Shown here: positions 41,810 through 51,108 of the stretch, piece after piece
Numbering within the stretch: the stretch's first letter is position 1
Layout: every line of letters starts with the position of its first letter
Assembly (NCBI RefSeq): GCF_035943795.1
Contig: NZ_DASZBY010000105.1
Span: 62,001 to 126,000, forward strand
Reading direction: 5' to 3'
Origin: Aliidongia sp035943795
Lineage (GTDB): Bacteria > Pseudomonadota > Alphaproteobacteria > ATCC43930 > CGMCC-115725
Length of the DNA stretch: 64,000 nucleotides
The notes under the pieces: generated by a model
The model's database searches: none
What the model saw: the letters and a program-made list of their open reading frames with translations, nothing else
Told to the model about the DNA's origin: nothing
Translations under genes and position numbers: made by a program

Positions 41810-42835
41810 TCAGACGATCGGCAGGTGCGCCCTAAGCCCGGCGGGAAACAGCTGCAGCACCATGACGCGGACCCGGTGCCACAAGGCCGAGAGCAGCAGT
41901 AACGCGGCACCGATGACCAGCGCCGTCAGCGCGAAGCTGGCGCTGAGCGTGCCGGCCGCCTTGAACAGTGCCGCCATGGCATAGACGACGTAGAACAGGG
42001 CCGAGACGAGCAGCGCTCGGCGGTCGACCGCCAGGGCCACGATGGCCAGGACCAGGTAGATCGCGATCGCCACGGCGGCGCGCGTCGTGTCGGTTTCGCC
42101 CCGGCCCAGCAGCCCCAGCATGGTGAAGATCGGGTGCACGATCATCGGCGCGGCCGAGAGATGCAGCCAGAACGCGACGTCGGACCGGCGCGTGGTGCGC
42201 GTGCGGTCGCCGGCGTCCCACCACATAGCGAGCGCGAATACGGCGAGCCCGCCGACCAGCAGCAACGGTGCCCAATGGTCCCGGAGCGCGGGCACGAGGC
42301 CCGCCACCAGCATCAGGAGCATGCCGAGCGCCGCCGCGGTGCCGGCCGCGACCGTGATCGGGACCATGAAGCGTCGCCAATGGGCATAGGCGCCCGCGGC
42401 TGCCAACGCCGCACCGGCGGCGATCGGCAGCGACGCCTCCGGTCCGGCCGGCATGCCGCCTTCGAGCGCCGCGAACAATCCGGACGCCAGCGAGAACATG
42501 CCGAAGACAAAGCCCAGCAGCAGCACGATGCTGGGCAGCGCCATCCGCCGTTGCCGGGTGAAATATTCGGCGAGGCCCCAGCTGACCACGGCGACCAGAC
42601 CGCCGCCGATCGCCGGGCCGCCGAAGCTCTTGCCGAGCCAGCTGACCGCCGCCAGCAACAGCACGGCGGCGATCGACACGAAGATGTCGTTGAAGCCGGT
42701 CAGCAGCCGGAACTGCTCCTCGTCGACCGCGGCGGTGCCCTGCGCCCGCGCGACGAACGCCCGGAACGCGGCGGCATCCGCCCGCTTCAGCACGCCGGCA
42801 TCGACGGCCGCATCGAGCTCGCTATCGCTATACAT
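41810..42835 (-). CDS. DUF2157 membrane protein
   Basis: 341 aa. N-terminal soluble segment SELDAAVDAGVLKRADAAAF, then about ten hydrophobic helices (LLLAAVSWLGKSFGGPAIGGG; SIVLLLGFVFGMFSLASG). DUF2157 proteins are uncharacterised inner-membrane proteins. Stands alone between the hydrolase remnant and the flavin reductase. Stop 2 nt after the convergent stop of the remnant. Confidence 0.82.
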   Translation of the reverse strand: MYSDSELDAAVDAGVLKRADAAAFRAFVARAQGTAAVDEEQFRLLTGFNDIFVSIAAVLLLAAVSWLGKSFGGPAIGGGLVAVVSWGLAEYFTRQRRMALPSIVLLLGFVFGMFSLASGLFAALEGGMPAGPEASLPIAAGAALAAAGAYAHWRRFMVPITVAAGTAAALGMLLMLVAGLVPALRDHWAPLLLVGGLAVFALAMWWDAGDRTRTTRRSDVAFWLHLSAAPMIVHPIFTMLGLLGRGETDTTRAAVAIAIYLVLAIVALAVDRRALLVSALFYVVYAMAALFKAAGTLSASFALTALVIGAALLLLSALWHRVRVMVLQLFPAGLRAHLPIV

Positions 42836-42892
42836 GCCGGCTCTTCCTAAAATTCTCAGGCGAGAGCCATAGCAGACTGCGGCAGCTTCGTC

Positions 42893-43528
42893 CTATCCCG
42901 CGGCCTCGTCCCAATCCTCGAGCGGGATGCGCGCGATGTGGAACTGGTCGCGCGTCGTGGTATAGCCGCCACCGCCATGCATGCGGCCAACCAGATCGAG
43001 CTTGGGCGTGTCGATATAGAATTTGAGCGCGTCCAGCACCGCATCGTCGCGCACGTGCATCGCCACCACATGGCCCAGCACCAGCGTGTTCGAGGGGCCG
43101 AGCGGGATGGCCTGGAACAGCTTGCATTCGAACGCAACCGGGCTTTCGGCGATGCGCGGCGGCGTGACCTTGACCGACGGCAGGCGGGTGAGCCCGGCCG
43201 CGGCCAATTCATCGACGCCGGGCGGAAACTCGGTCGCGGTCTTGTTCATCGCCTCGGCATTGTCCCGCGACACCAGGTTGACAACGAACTCGCTGGTTTC
43301 CCGGATATTCGCCAGCGTGTCCTTGGCCACGCCCGGCGCCCGGCTGCCGATGCTGATGCCGACGGTCGGCGGATCGCCGGCCAGCACGTTGAAGAACGAG
43401 AAGGGTGCTGCATTGACGGCGCCGGTGGCACTCTGGCTGACCACCCAGGCGATCGGCCGGGGCGTCACCGTCGAGGCGAGCAGCTTGTAGCGGGCGTGGG
43501 CCGGCAGGCCGGCAAAATCGAACAGCAT
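42893..43528 (-). CDS. Flavin reductase-like FMN-binding protein
   Basis: 211 aa. Split-barrel FMN domain: KLLASTVTPRPIAWVVSQSATGAVNAAPFSFFNVLAGDPPTV, then SRDNAEAMNKTATEFPPGVDEL and LVLGHVVAMHVRDD. Proteins of this family are flavin reductases or FMN-binding oxidoreductases. Cytoplasmic. Encoded 12 nt downstream of the gamma-glutamyltransferase gene on the same strand, so possibly co-transcribed. Confidence 0.88.
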   Translation of the reverse strand: MLFDFAGLPAHARYKLLASTVTPRPIAWVVSQSATGAVNAAPFSFFNVLAGDPPTVGISIGSRAPGVAKDTLANIRETSEFVVNLVSRDNAEAMNKTATEFPPGVDELAAAGLTRLPSVKVTPPRIAESPVAFECKLFQAIPLGPSNTLVLGHVVAMHVRDDAVLDALKFYIDTPKLDLVGRMHGGGGYTTTRDQFHIARIPLEDWDEAAG

Positions 43529-43540
43529 GGCTCCTCTTCC

Positions 43541-45298
43541 CTAATAGCCCACGGCGGCGCCGGCCGGCCGGCGGTCGTCGTTGGCACCATAGCGCAGGCC
43601 CGGCCGCATCTTGCCGCCGACCGAGGAATCGTTGCCCGACGAAGTCGGGCCCGTGCCCGCCGGCTTGTCCGGCCCGATCGCGATCAGCTCGGCCGCGCCC
43701 CAGGGCGTCTGCAGCACCAGCTTGTAGCCCATGCCGGTCAGCAGTTTCGCGCTGTCCGGCGAGACCGACCAGGGCTCGAGGTCGATCTCGTCCGGCAGCC
43801 ATTGATGATGGATGCGCGGCGCGTCCACCGCCTCCTGCGGCTCCATGCCGTAATCGATGATGTTGAGCGCGGTCTCCAGCGTGATGGTGATGATGCGCGA
43901 GCCGCCGGGCGAGCCCAGTACCAGGAAGATCTTGCCATCCTTGGTCACCAGCGTCGGCGACATCGAAGACAAGGGCCGCTTGCCCGGCGCGATCGCATTC
44001 GCAGCACCCTGGACCAGGCCGAACAGGTTCGGCACGCCGACCTTGGTGGTGAAATCGTCCATTTCGTCGTTCAGGAAGAAGCCGGTGTGGTCGGCGATGA
44101 CGACGGCGCCGAACAGGCCGTTGATCGTATAGGTGACCGAAGCGGCATTGCCGGCCTGGTCGACCACCGAATAATGCGTCGTCTCCATCTTCTCGTGCGG
44201 CGCCACGCCAGGCGTCAGGTCTTGGGACACGGCCGCCTTACCGGGCGGAATGGTCGCGCGGACCTGGGCCGCATAATCCTTGGACAGCAGCCGGTCGAGC
44301 GGGTTGGTGATAAACGCCGGATCGCCCAGGTAGCTGTTGCGGTCGAGATAGGCATGGCGCATTGCCTCGGTCATGACATGGACCGCGTCCGCCGAATGAA
44401 AGCCCAGGGCCTTCATGTCATAGCCCTCGAGGATGTTCAGCGTCTCGCACATGGTGACGCCGCCCGACGAGGGCGGTGGCGCCGACAGGAAATGATAGCC
44501 GCGATAGTCGCAACCGAGCGGCGCCGACTCCGTCACGGTGTATCCGGCGAAATCGGCGGCGGTCAGGATGCCGCCATGGGTCCTTGACGCTGCCTCGACC
44601 GCCTGAGGGATCCTACCTTTGTAGAACGCGTCGGCACCCCCCTTCGCGATCGCATCCAGGGTCGCGGCCAGATCCTTCTGCACCAGCCGGTCGCCCGGCT
44701 GAAGCGCCGTGCGGTCCTTGCGCAGGAAGATGGCGGCCAGGATCGGATCGGCCCGGAAGCGGTCGGTGCGCTGATCGAAGATGTCGGTATCGGCCCGGGT
44801 CAGCACGAAGCCGTCGCGCGCCAGCCGGATCGCCGGGGCCATCACCCGGGCCCGCGGCAGGCTGCCGTATTCCTTGAGCGCGGTCTCCAGGCCCAGCACC
44901 GTGCCCGGCACGCCGGCCGCCAGGTAACCGAACAGGCTGGCGCCCTTCACCACGTTGCCCTGGGCGTCCAGGTACATGTTTGCCCCGGCCGCGGCCGGTG
45001 CGGTCTCGCGGAAATTGATGAAGGTGTCGCGCCCGTCGGCCAGGTGCAGCACCATGAAGCCGCCGCCGCCAATGTTGCCGCAGCACGGATTGACCACCGC
45101 CTCGGCATAGCCCACCGCGACCGCCGCATCGACCGCATTGCCACCGGCCTTCAGGATCTCGACCCCGGCCTCGGACGCCAGCCGCTGGGACGACACGACC
45201 ATACCGTGCTCTGCCTCGACCGCCGGGCGCGAAGCGGCCTCGGCGCCGGTTACGGGCAGCAGCAGCACCAGGCCGCCGACGATCCCTCTACCCATCAT
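43541..45298 (-). CDS. ggt: Gamma-glutamyltransferase
   Basis: 585 aa from ATG 45298 (or the next ATG, 45295), preceded by GGGAGG. Signal peptide MMGRGIVGGLVLLLPVTGAEA, so it is periplasmic. Ntn-hydrolase: nucleophile Thr373 at the autocleavage junction METTHYSVVD, followed by GNAASVTYTINGLFG. Transfers or hydrolyses the gamma-glutamyl group of glutathione. Length is normal for Ggt. The frame is open upstream into the 3' part of the cupin gene, but that is not coding. Confidence 0.94.
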   Translation of the reverse strand: MMGRGIVGGLVLLLPVTGAEAASRPAVEAEHGMVVSSQRLASEAGVEILKAGGNAVDAAVAVGYAEAVVNPCCGNIGGGGFMVLHLADGRDTFINFRETAPAAAGANMYLDAQGNVVKGASLFGYLAAGVPGTVLGLETALKEYGSLPRARVMAPAIRLARDGFVLTRADTDIFDQRTDRFRADPILAAIFLRKDRTALQPGDRLVQKDLAATLDAIAKGGADAFYKGRIPQAVEAASRTHGGILTAADFAGYTVTESAPLGCDYRGYHFLSAPPPSSGGVTMCETLNILEGYDMKALGFHSADAVHVMTEAMRHAYLDRNSYLGDPAFITNPLDRLLSKDYAAQVRATIPPGKAAVSQDLTPGVAPHEKMETTHYSVVDQAGNAASVTYTINGLFGAVVIADHTGFFLNDEMDDFTTKVGVPNLFGLVQGAANAIAPGKRPLSSMSPTLVTKDGKIFLVLGSPGGSRIITITLETALNIIDYGMEPQEAVDAPRIHHQWLPDEIDLEPWSVSPDSAKLLTGMGYKLVLQTPWGAAELIAIGPDKPAGTGPTSSGNDSSVGGKMRPGLRYGANDDRRPAGAAVGY

Positions 45299-45381
45299 GT
45301 TGCATTTCCTCCCGACCATTCTTGCCGGGCAGTAAAGCGCAAATCGAGGACCGGCGTCAGCCCCGTCCGATCGGCTCCGGC

Positions 45382-45867
45382 TCAGTCGAGGACGATGAGC
45401 GGGCCGCAATCATTGTCGGCGACGAAGATCGAGAGCAGTTCCGCCGGCTCGGTCGGGCTGGCGTTCTCGGCGAACAGATGGATCGTCCCCGGCGGCTCGA
45501 ACCAGCTTTGTCCGGCTGTAAAGGTTTCGATCGGGCCGCCGGCCAGTTGCGAGCGCACGGTGCCCTTCAGTACGAAAGCCGTGACCGAGCCTGGATGGCG
45601 GTGCCGCGGCGTGTAGGCGTCGGGCGGAAAGCTCACGACCGCGGTGGTGAGCGATTTTCCCGGCACGTTCGGCAGCTTTTCGCACGAGACGGGCCGGACG
45701 GTCGTGACCGGGCGCTGGGCCTGGATTTCCGACCCGGCGTCACTGGCCTGGGTGATCATCGCGGCATGATGCATGCCGCCGGGCGCCATCAGCGGAGACC
45801 AGAGGACCAGCGCGAGGGAGGCTGTGGCAGCGAGACCGAGTGCCGTCGTCTGTGCACTGATCCTCAT
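45382..45867 (-). CDS. Exported cupin-domain protein
   Basis: 161 aa. N-terminal hydrophobic segment (TALGLAATASLALVLWSPL) probably exports or anchors it. A single cupin: RHRHPGSVTAFVLKG and GTIHLFAEN supply the metal-binding His residues, with FTAGQSWFEPPGT between. No substrate can be named. ATG overlaps the epimerase stop (ATGA), so co-transcribed with it, and the ggt gene follows 83 nt later. Confidence 0.82.
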   Translation of the reverse strand: MRISAQTTALGLAATASLALVLWSPLMAPGGMHHAAMITQASDAGSEIQAQRPVTTVRPVSCEKLPNVPGKSLTTAVVSFPPDAYTPRHRHPGSVTAFVLKGTVRSQLAGGPIETFTAGQSWFEPPGTIHLFAENASPTEPAELLSIFVADNDCGPLIVLD

Positions 45868-46613
45868 GATGCCTTCTCCGACCGGGCCGGCAGCCGGAAA
45901 TCCGCGCGCCAGCCGAGTTCGCGGGTCGCCTTTTCCACCGTCACCTGCCGGTTCGGCTCTGCGACGTTGAAGGCGCCCGGGCTGCCGCGGTCGATGGCCA
46001 GAAAGGCCGCGAAGGCGGCGGCATCGACATGCAGCGGAGCGGCGCCGGTCGGCGCATCGGCGCCGGTGCCCGGCCCGTAGAGCTGGCCGTAGCGCAGCAC
46101 GATGCCGTCGAGCGGCCGGGATGCCAGGACCTGCCGCTCGAGCGCGATGACGCCGTTCATGCTGATGGCGCGCGTGCCCTCGGCGCCGGCATCCAGGGGA
46201 TCATCCTCGCCATGCGGCTCCGGTCCGGGCGCATAGGCCCAGGCGATGCTCTGCGCCACCAGCCGACGGGCGCCGGCCGCGATGGCGGCCCGGATCAGGT
46301 TTCGGGTTCCTTCATCGCGGATGCGGGCGTTGCCGACGACCGCGGCGGCCATGCGGCTGGGATCGAGGCCGGGTGGCAGGTCGGTCAACTGATGGATGAC
46401 GACGTCCGGCCGAGCGGCGAGTGCGGCCCGGGCCAGCGCGTCGGCATCGAACACGTCGACCACCGCCGGATCGGCGCCCAGCCGGCGCAGTTCCTCGGCA
46501 CGCGTTTGCGACCGGGTCGTTCCGGTTACGAAATGGCCGGCGTCGACCAGTAGCGGTATTAGCCGCTTGCCGACGGCGCCCGACGCGCCGGCCAGAAGAA
46601 TACGATAGCTCAT
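45864..46613 (-). CDS. NAD(P)-dependent epimerase/dehydratase
   Basis: 249 aa from ATG 46613. Rossmann GASGAVGKR (with ILLAGASGAVGK at residues 4-15), active-site region QSIAWAYAPGPEPHGEDDP in place of the usual YxxxK, and FNVAEPNRQVTVEKATRELGW at the end. Extended-SDR nucleoside or sugar epimerase family; substrate unknown. Downstream overlap with the exported cupin gene. Confidence 0.84.
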   Translation of the reverse strand: MSYRILLAGASGAVGKRLIPLLVDAGHFVTGTTRSQTRAEELRRLGADPAVVDVFDADALARAALAARPDVVIHQLTDLPPGLDPSRMAAAVVGNARIRDEGTRNLIRAAIAAGARRLVAQSIAWAYAPGPEPHGEDDPLDAGAEGTRAISMNGVIALERQVLASRPLDGIVLRYGQLYGPGTGADAPTGAAPLHVDAAAFAAFLAIDRGSPGAFNVAEPNRQVTVEKATRELGWRADFRLPARSEKAS

Positions 46614-46700
46614 CTGCTTTACTCCTTCGCCCCGAAGATGGCCGCGGGATCGGAAGGCAGACAGAGCCAAGAATGGCCGGAAGCGCTAGGCCATCGGCGA

Positions 46701-47450
46701 TCAAGGCGCGGCGAATGGCGCCAGGAATGCCAGCACGCCGCGCCAGTTTTCCTCGGCGCCGGCCGGATCCTTGTCGGTGCGCAGGGTCGACGCGCCATGC
46801 ACGCCGCCCGAATGCGGCACGATCTGCACCTTGCCGGCGGCCGGCACCGCATCGAGCAGCGATTTCGCCGCCGCGATTTCATCCGGCGACTTCGCGGAAT
46901 CGACCAGCACCGGGATCTGGACCTGTTGCGCCGCCTGGTGCACCACCTGGGGCCCGTCCAGATATTCGCCGGGCGAGAAGGCGAGGATCGCCGCCAGCGC
47001 GCCCGGATGCCGTGCGGCCAGCAGGAACACGAGGGCCGCCGAGTAGCTGGAGCCGATCGCCACGACCGGCGCGCCGGCCGCCGCCTGATGACCCCAGATC
47101 AGCGCCGCTTCGAGATCGGGCAGCGCCGCGCGGAAATTGGCCTGCTTGCCCAAGGTCGTGACCGTCCGGTTCGGCGCGCCGAACATGCCGCCGCCGGCCC
47201 GCTGGTCGATCGCCAGCACGGTAAAGCCCGCCGCGACCAGGCGGGGGGCGATCGGCGCAAATTCGGCGTGGTTCGCCTCGGCCTGGTGAAAGGCGATGAT
47301 CACCGGCGGCTTGGCGCCGTTCGGCCGGTCCGGCGCGCGCCACACCTCGGCGAACACGGCGACCCCATCGGCGGCCTGAAGCTTGATCGCCTCGGCCCGG
47401 GCGGATGTGGCCGCGAGCAGCAAGGCGAAGCACAGAAGGGGCAGGCGCAT
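46701..47450 (-). CDS. Exported alpha/beta hydrolase, dienelactone hydrolase-like
   Basis: 249 aa from ATG 47450. Signal peptide MRLPLLCFALLLAATSARA. Hydrolase fold: VIIAFHQAEANHAEF, nucleophile Ser in IGSSYSAAL (a non-standard elbow, GSSYS instead of GxSxG), and C-terminal HSGGVHGASTL with the likely His. Periplasmic esterase or dienelactone hydrolase-like. Upstream in-frame methionine (47507) would destroy the signal peptide. Confidence 0.82.
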   Translation of the reverse strand: MRLPLLCFALLLAATSARAEAIKLQAADGVAVFAEVWRAPDRPNGAKPPVIIAFHQAEANHAEFAPIAPRLVAAGFTVLAIDQRAGGGMFGAPNRTVTTLGKQANFRAALPDLEAALIWGHQAAAGAPVVAIGSSYSAALVFLLAARHPGALAAILAFSPGEYLDGPQVVHQAAQQVQIPVLVDSAKSPDEIAAAKSLLDAVPAAGKVQIVPHSGGVHGASTLRTDKDPAGAEENWRGVLAFLAPFAAP

Positions 47451-47608
47451 GACATGGACCTTTCGATCGGACGGCCTGATCTTATCCCCCTTGGCGCCGT
47501 CGACCAAGGCACGGCATCGTGACGACGGCGGCTGGGTCGAGGTGTCCGAACGTCGCTATAAGGCCTATGCAGGCCAGTCGGCCTGAAGCCCGCCCTCGGA
47601 GAACCAGC

Positions 47609-48235
47609 ATGAGCGTGAAACTCTACGGCATACCCGGCAGCCCTTACGTCCAGGCAACGATGCTCGCCCTCACCGAGAAAGGCGTCGACTATGAGTTGGT
47701 GAAGGTCATGCCGCCCGAGCACAAGGGCGCCGAGCATCTGGCGCGCCACCCCTTCGGCAAGGTGCCCGCCTTCGACCACGACGGCTTCGCGCTCTATGAG
47801 ACCCAGGCGATCCTGCGGTACGTCGACCAGGCATTTCCCGGCCCGCTGCTGGAACCGGCCACGCCGCAGGAAGCGGCGCGGATGAACCAGGTCATCGGTC
47901 TCGTCGATTGCTACATCATCCGGGCCTGGAGCGCCGACATCAGCTTCGAGCGCATCATGGCGCCGCGCTTCTTCGGGCGGCCGTGCAACGAGGCCAAGGT
48001 GGAGGCCGCCCTGCCCCACGCGAGAATCTGCGCCGAGGCGGTCGAGGCGCTGGTGACGGGGCCCTACCTGACCGGGCCGACCCTGACCTTGGCCGACCTG
48101 CATCTGGCGCCGCATTACAACTACTTCCGCCAGACGCCGGAGGGCGAGGCGACGCTGGCCGACAAGCCGCGCCTCGCCCAATGGTTCGCGCACCTGAGCC
48201 AGCGCGAGAGCGTCAAGGCGCTGTTGCCGGATTAG
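47609..48235 (+). CDS. Glutathione S-transferase, phi-like
   Basis: 208 aa from ATG 47609. N-terminal thioredoxin fold: VKLYGIPGSPYVQATMLALTEKGVDYELVKV, glutathione-binding HPFGKVPAFDHDGFALYETQAILRYV, then an all-helical C-terminal domain ending in VKALLPD. Conjugation or peroxidase activity; cytoplasmic. Convergent with the EamA exporter at 48232 (4 nt overlap). Confidence 0.9.
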   Translation: MSVKLYGIPGSPYVQATMLALTEKGVDYELVKVMPPEHKGAEHLARHPFGKVPAFDHDGFALYETQAILRYVDQAFPGPLLEPATPQEAARMNQVIGLVDCYIIRAWSADISFERIMAPRFFGRPCNEAKVEAALPHARICAEAVEALVTGPYLTGPTLTLADLHLAPHYNYFRQTPEGEATLADKPRLAQWFAHLSQRESVKALLPD

Positions 48236-49134
48236 GCGCGGCGCGGCCGGCCCAGCGTGTTGACCAGGATGACGCCGAGGATGACGGTGACACCGCCGCA
48301 CAACGCCAGCGGCGACGGCCATTCGCCCAGCCACAACACAGCCAGTCCGGTCGCGAGCGGCGCCACCAGATAGAGGAAGCTCGACGCCCGTCCGGCCGGA
48401 AAATGGGCCAGCACCACGGACCAGGCCGCATAGGCGAGCGCCGCCGGGAACAGCCCCAGGTAAATGGCCGAAGCGAGCGGGATGCCGGCCGCCGCCGGGA
48501 TTGCCCTCACGGCCGCGGGCAGGTACGGCAGCAGGAACAAGGCGCCGACGAACACGACATAGCCGGTGGTGGCCAAGGCGCCGTAGCGCTGGATCAGCGG
48601 CTTCTGCAGCACGAACTGGATCGATTGGCAGCCGGCGGCGAGCAGGATGAGCCAGGCGCCCGATCCGACCCCCGTCGCCCCGCCCTCGCCCGCCGCGATG
48701 AGCGCCACGCCGCCAAGGCTGACGACGCTGCCGACCCAGCCCATGATCCGCAGGCGCTCGTCCAGGAACAGCCGGCCGAGCAATGCGGTGAAGATCGGCG
48801 AGCAATTGATCAGGAAGCCCGCGGCCCCGGCGCTGACCGTCACCTCGCCGCTGTTGAGCGCCAGATTGTAGAGCGCGATGCCTAGGCCGCCGGCGACCAC
48901 GATCCGGCCGAGATCGGCACCGCGCGGCCGGGGCAACCGGCCGGCGAGCGCCGGGACCAGGAAGGCCAGTGCTGCCACGCCGTAGCGCAGGGCCGCGAGC
49001 GGTCCCGGCTCGAACCCGCGCAACCCCGCCCGGATCGCCGGGTAGGACGAGGCCCACAGCAGGATGGTGGTGACGAGCGCCCAGCCGGCGAGCCGGCGGG
49101 CGTGCGGGCGGACCGGAACGGCGAGGTCGGTCAT
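48232..49134 (-). CDS. EamA/DMT-family exporter
   Basis: 300 aa from ATG 49134. Ten hydrophobic helices in two EamA repeats (ILLWASSYPAIRAGLRGFEPGPLAALRYG; AGFLINCSPIFTALLGRLFLDERL; APLATGLAVLWLGEWPS). Drug/metabolite transporter superfamily; likely exports an amino acid, metabolite or toxin. Divergently transcribed from a LysR regulator, with a palindrome between them. Confidence 0.9.
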   Translation of the reverse strand: MTDLAVPVRPHARRLAGWALVTTILLWASSYPAIRAGLRGFEPGPLAALRYGVAALAFLVPALAGRLPRPRGADLGRIVVAGGLGIALYNLALNSGEVTVSAGAAGFLINCSPIFTALLGRLFLDERLRIMGWVGSVVSLGGVALIAAGEGGATGVGSGAWLILLAAGCQSIQFVLQKPLIQRYGALATTGYVVFVGALFLLPYLPAAVRAIPAAAGIPLASAIYLGLFPAALAYAAWSVVLAHFPAGRASSFLYLVAPLATGLAVLWLGEWPSPLALCGGVTVILGVILVNTLGRPRRA

Positions 49135-49212
49135 CGAAGGGCGAGCCTGATCATGCCCGGACCCTAGCCGCGCGGCGGCGGCGCCGACAAAGCATGGTTT
49201 GTCACCGATACT

Positions 49213-49227
49213 GTGATGTGGCATCAC
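49213..49227. promoter_or_regulatory. LysR operator between exporter and regulator
   Basis: GTGATG-TGG-CATCAC, perfect 6 bp arms, 5 nt before the LysR start and 79 nt from the EamA start. Autoregulatory position; the EamA promoter may also be controlled. Confidence 0.6.
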
Positions 49228-49232
49228 GGGTC

Positions 49233-50099
49233 ATGGCCCCACGCATCCCGTCGATCGAGACCTTGCGCGCGTTCGACGCCGCCGTCCGGCTGGGCAGCTT
49301 CAGCCGCGCCGCCGAGGCGGTCCACCTGACCCATGGCGCGGTCAGCCGCCGCATCGCGGCGCTGGAGGTGGATCTGGACGTGCGCCTGTTCGATCGCCTG
49401 CCGCGCGGGGTCAGGACGACGGAGGCGGGGCTGCAACTGCACAAGCTGGTCGCGCATACGCTGGAGCAATTGCGCGCCGGCCTGGCCGATCTCAAATCCG
49501 GCGGACGACCGGTGCGGATCAGCGTGCTGCCCTCTTTCGCCAGCCGCTGGCTGTTGCCACGGCTGGGCCTGTTCCGCGCCGCCGAGCCCGGCATCGAGGT
49601 CGAGATGACCGCCCAGCATGAATTCGCCGAGGTCGGACGCGGCGGAGTCGATCTTGCCGTCCGCTATGGCACGGCACCCTGGCGCGGCGTCCGGTCCGAA
49701 CTGCTGTTCAAGGAACGTCTGTTCCCGATCGGGCGGCCGGGGCAGATGCTGGCGAGCGCCGACGACCTCGTCGACGTGACACTGCTGCATGATAGCCGCC
49801 ACGAAGACTGGATCGCCTGGCTCGCCGCCGCAGGCTGGCCGATGCCCGCGCGCCATCAGGTGTTCAACGATTATAACCTGGTGCTCGAAGCCGCTGCGAG
49901 CGGCTTGGGCCTGGCGCTGGGCCGCAGCCGCGTCATCGAGCCCGACCTGGCGTCCGGCCGCCTCGCGCGGCTGCATCCGCTGTCGGTGGCGAACGTCCGG
50001 GCCTACCATCTGGTCACGCCGGAGCCGCCGCTCGGCGACGAGGTCGCCCGATTGGCGGCGTGGCTGCGGGAGACGGCCGCACGGGAAGCCCGACTTTGA
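49233..50099 (+). CDS. LysR-family regulator, GcvA type
   Basis: 288 aa from ATG 49233. HTH PSIETLRAFDAAVRLGSFSRAAEAVHLTHGAVSRRIAALE, effector domain starting ISVLPSFASRWLLPRLGLF and DLAVRYGTAPW. Regulator of the divergent EamA exporter by context. Similar subgroup to the LysR at 39179. Confidence 0.92.
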   Translation: MAPRIPSIETLRAFDAAVRLGSFSRAAEAVHLTHGAVSRRIAALEVDLDVRLFDRLPRGVRTTEAGLQLHKLVAHTLEQLRAGLADLKSGGRPVRISVLPSFASRWLLPRLGLFRAAEPGIEVEMTAQHEFAEVGRGGVDLAVRYGTAPWRGVRSELLFKERLFPIGRPGQMLASADDLVDVTLLHDSRHEDWIAWLAAAGWPMPARHQVFNDYNLVLEAAASGLGLALGRSRVIEPDLASGRLARLHPLSVANVRAYHLVTPEPPLGDEVARLAAWLRETAAREARL

Positions 50100-50157
50100 C
50101 CTGCCCCCGAGACGGCGGGGAGCGGACGGTCCACGCCGCCAAATCCACGAGGGTCCG

Positions 50158-51096
50158 ATGAAAAACACCGATATCGGCCGGCTCCATCACGTCGGTCTCG
50201 TCGTCGCCGATCTGGCGACCGCGCGGACCGTCTATAGCACCCTGGGGTTCATCCTGCCGCCGCCGGCCTATCCCACGCTGGCAAAGGACGGCAACCCGCC
50301 CCGTCCGTTCGGTGCCGCGCATACCCATGCCTATTTCGCGAAAAACTTCATCGAACTCGTGGCGCGGGTAACGGAGGATAACCCGATCCCCGACGATGCG
50401 AAGCTGATCCCGCTGCAGATCCCGCCGGAGCATCTGGCGCGGGTCACCGCGGCGATCACCCAGACGATCGACGCCCTGACCGCCCGCCTTGCGCGGTTCC
50501 AGGGGCTGCATCGTCTGGTCTTCCAGACGTCCGGGATCGATGCGACCGATGGGCGGCTGAGTTCGGCGGGCGTGACCCATGGCGGCGTCAACAGCGCTGC
50601 CCGTCAGGTGGACACGCCCGAAGGTCCGCGGACGAGAACGGTCCGCGTGATCGAAATCGGAAATGTCCCGGAAGGGATGCTCGCGGTGGCAGAGGCCGAC
50701 CCGGCGCAGCAGGGTGCAGACCACCCTAACGGCGCCGTCGAGCTGATGGACTGCGTGCTCTCGGTCCCGGCCGCGGCCCTCGGCGATTTCGAAGCGCGCT
50801 ATGCGGCCTACGTCGGGCGCCCTGCGCGCGACGACGGGCCGGCGCGTGTCTTCGATCTGGATCGTGGCCGGCTCACGCTGGTGCCGGACGATCATCTGGC
50901 GATCCTGCTGCCGGGCGAACGGTCGCCCGCGCTGCCGGCCTTCGTGGCCTATGCGGTCGCTGTGAGGGATATCGACGCCACCCGGGACCTGCTTCGCCGG
51001 AACGGCGTGCCGACGAAGGTCTCCGCAGCCGGCGATCCGTTCGTGCCGGCCGCTGCCGCCCTGGGCGCCGCCGTGATCTTTCGGCGAATGGAATAA
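50158..51096 (+). CDS. Glyoxalase/VOC-like protein with two modules
   Basis: 312 aa from ATG 50158. First VOC-like module: IGRLHHVGLVVADLATARTVYSTLGFIL, then AHTHAYFAKNFIELVARV; a second weaker one near DNG-type FVAYAVAVRDIDATRDLLRRNGVPTK. Comparable in layout to the glyoxalase_3/DUF (lactoylglutathione lyase-like) family. Substrate unknown; follows the LysR gene after 58 nt and may be in its transcript. Confidence 0.8.
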   Translation: MKNTDIGRLHHVGLVVADLATARTVYSTLGFILPPPAYPTLAKDGNPPRPFGAAHTHAYFAKNFIELVARVTEDNPIPDDAKLIPLQIPPEHLARVTAAITQTIDALTARLARFQGLHRLVFQTSGIDATDGRLSSAGVTHGGVNSAARQVDTPEGPRTRTVRVIEIGNVPEGMLAVAEADPAQQGADHPNGAVELMDCVLSVPAAALGDFEARYAAYVGRPARDDGPARVFDLDRGRLTLVPDDHLAILLPGERSPALPAFVAYAVAVRDIDATRDLLRRNGVPTKVSAAGDPFVPAAAALGAAVIFRRME

Positions 51097-51108
51097 CCGC
51101 CGGGCGGT

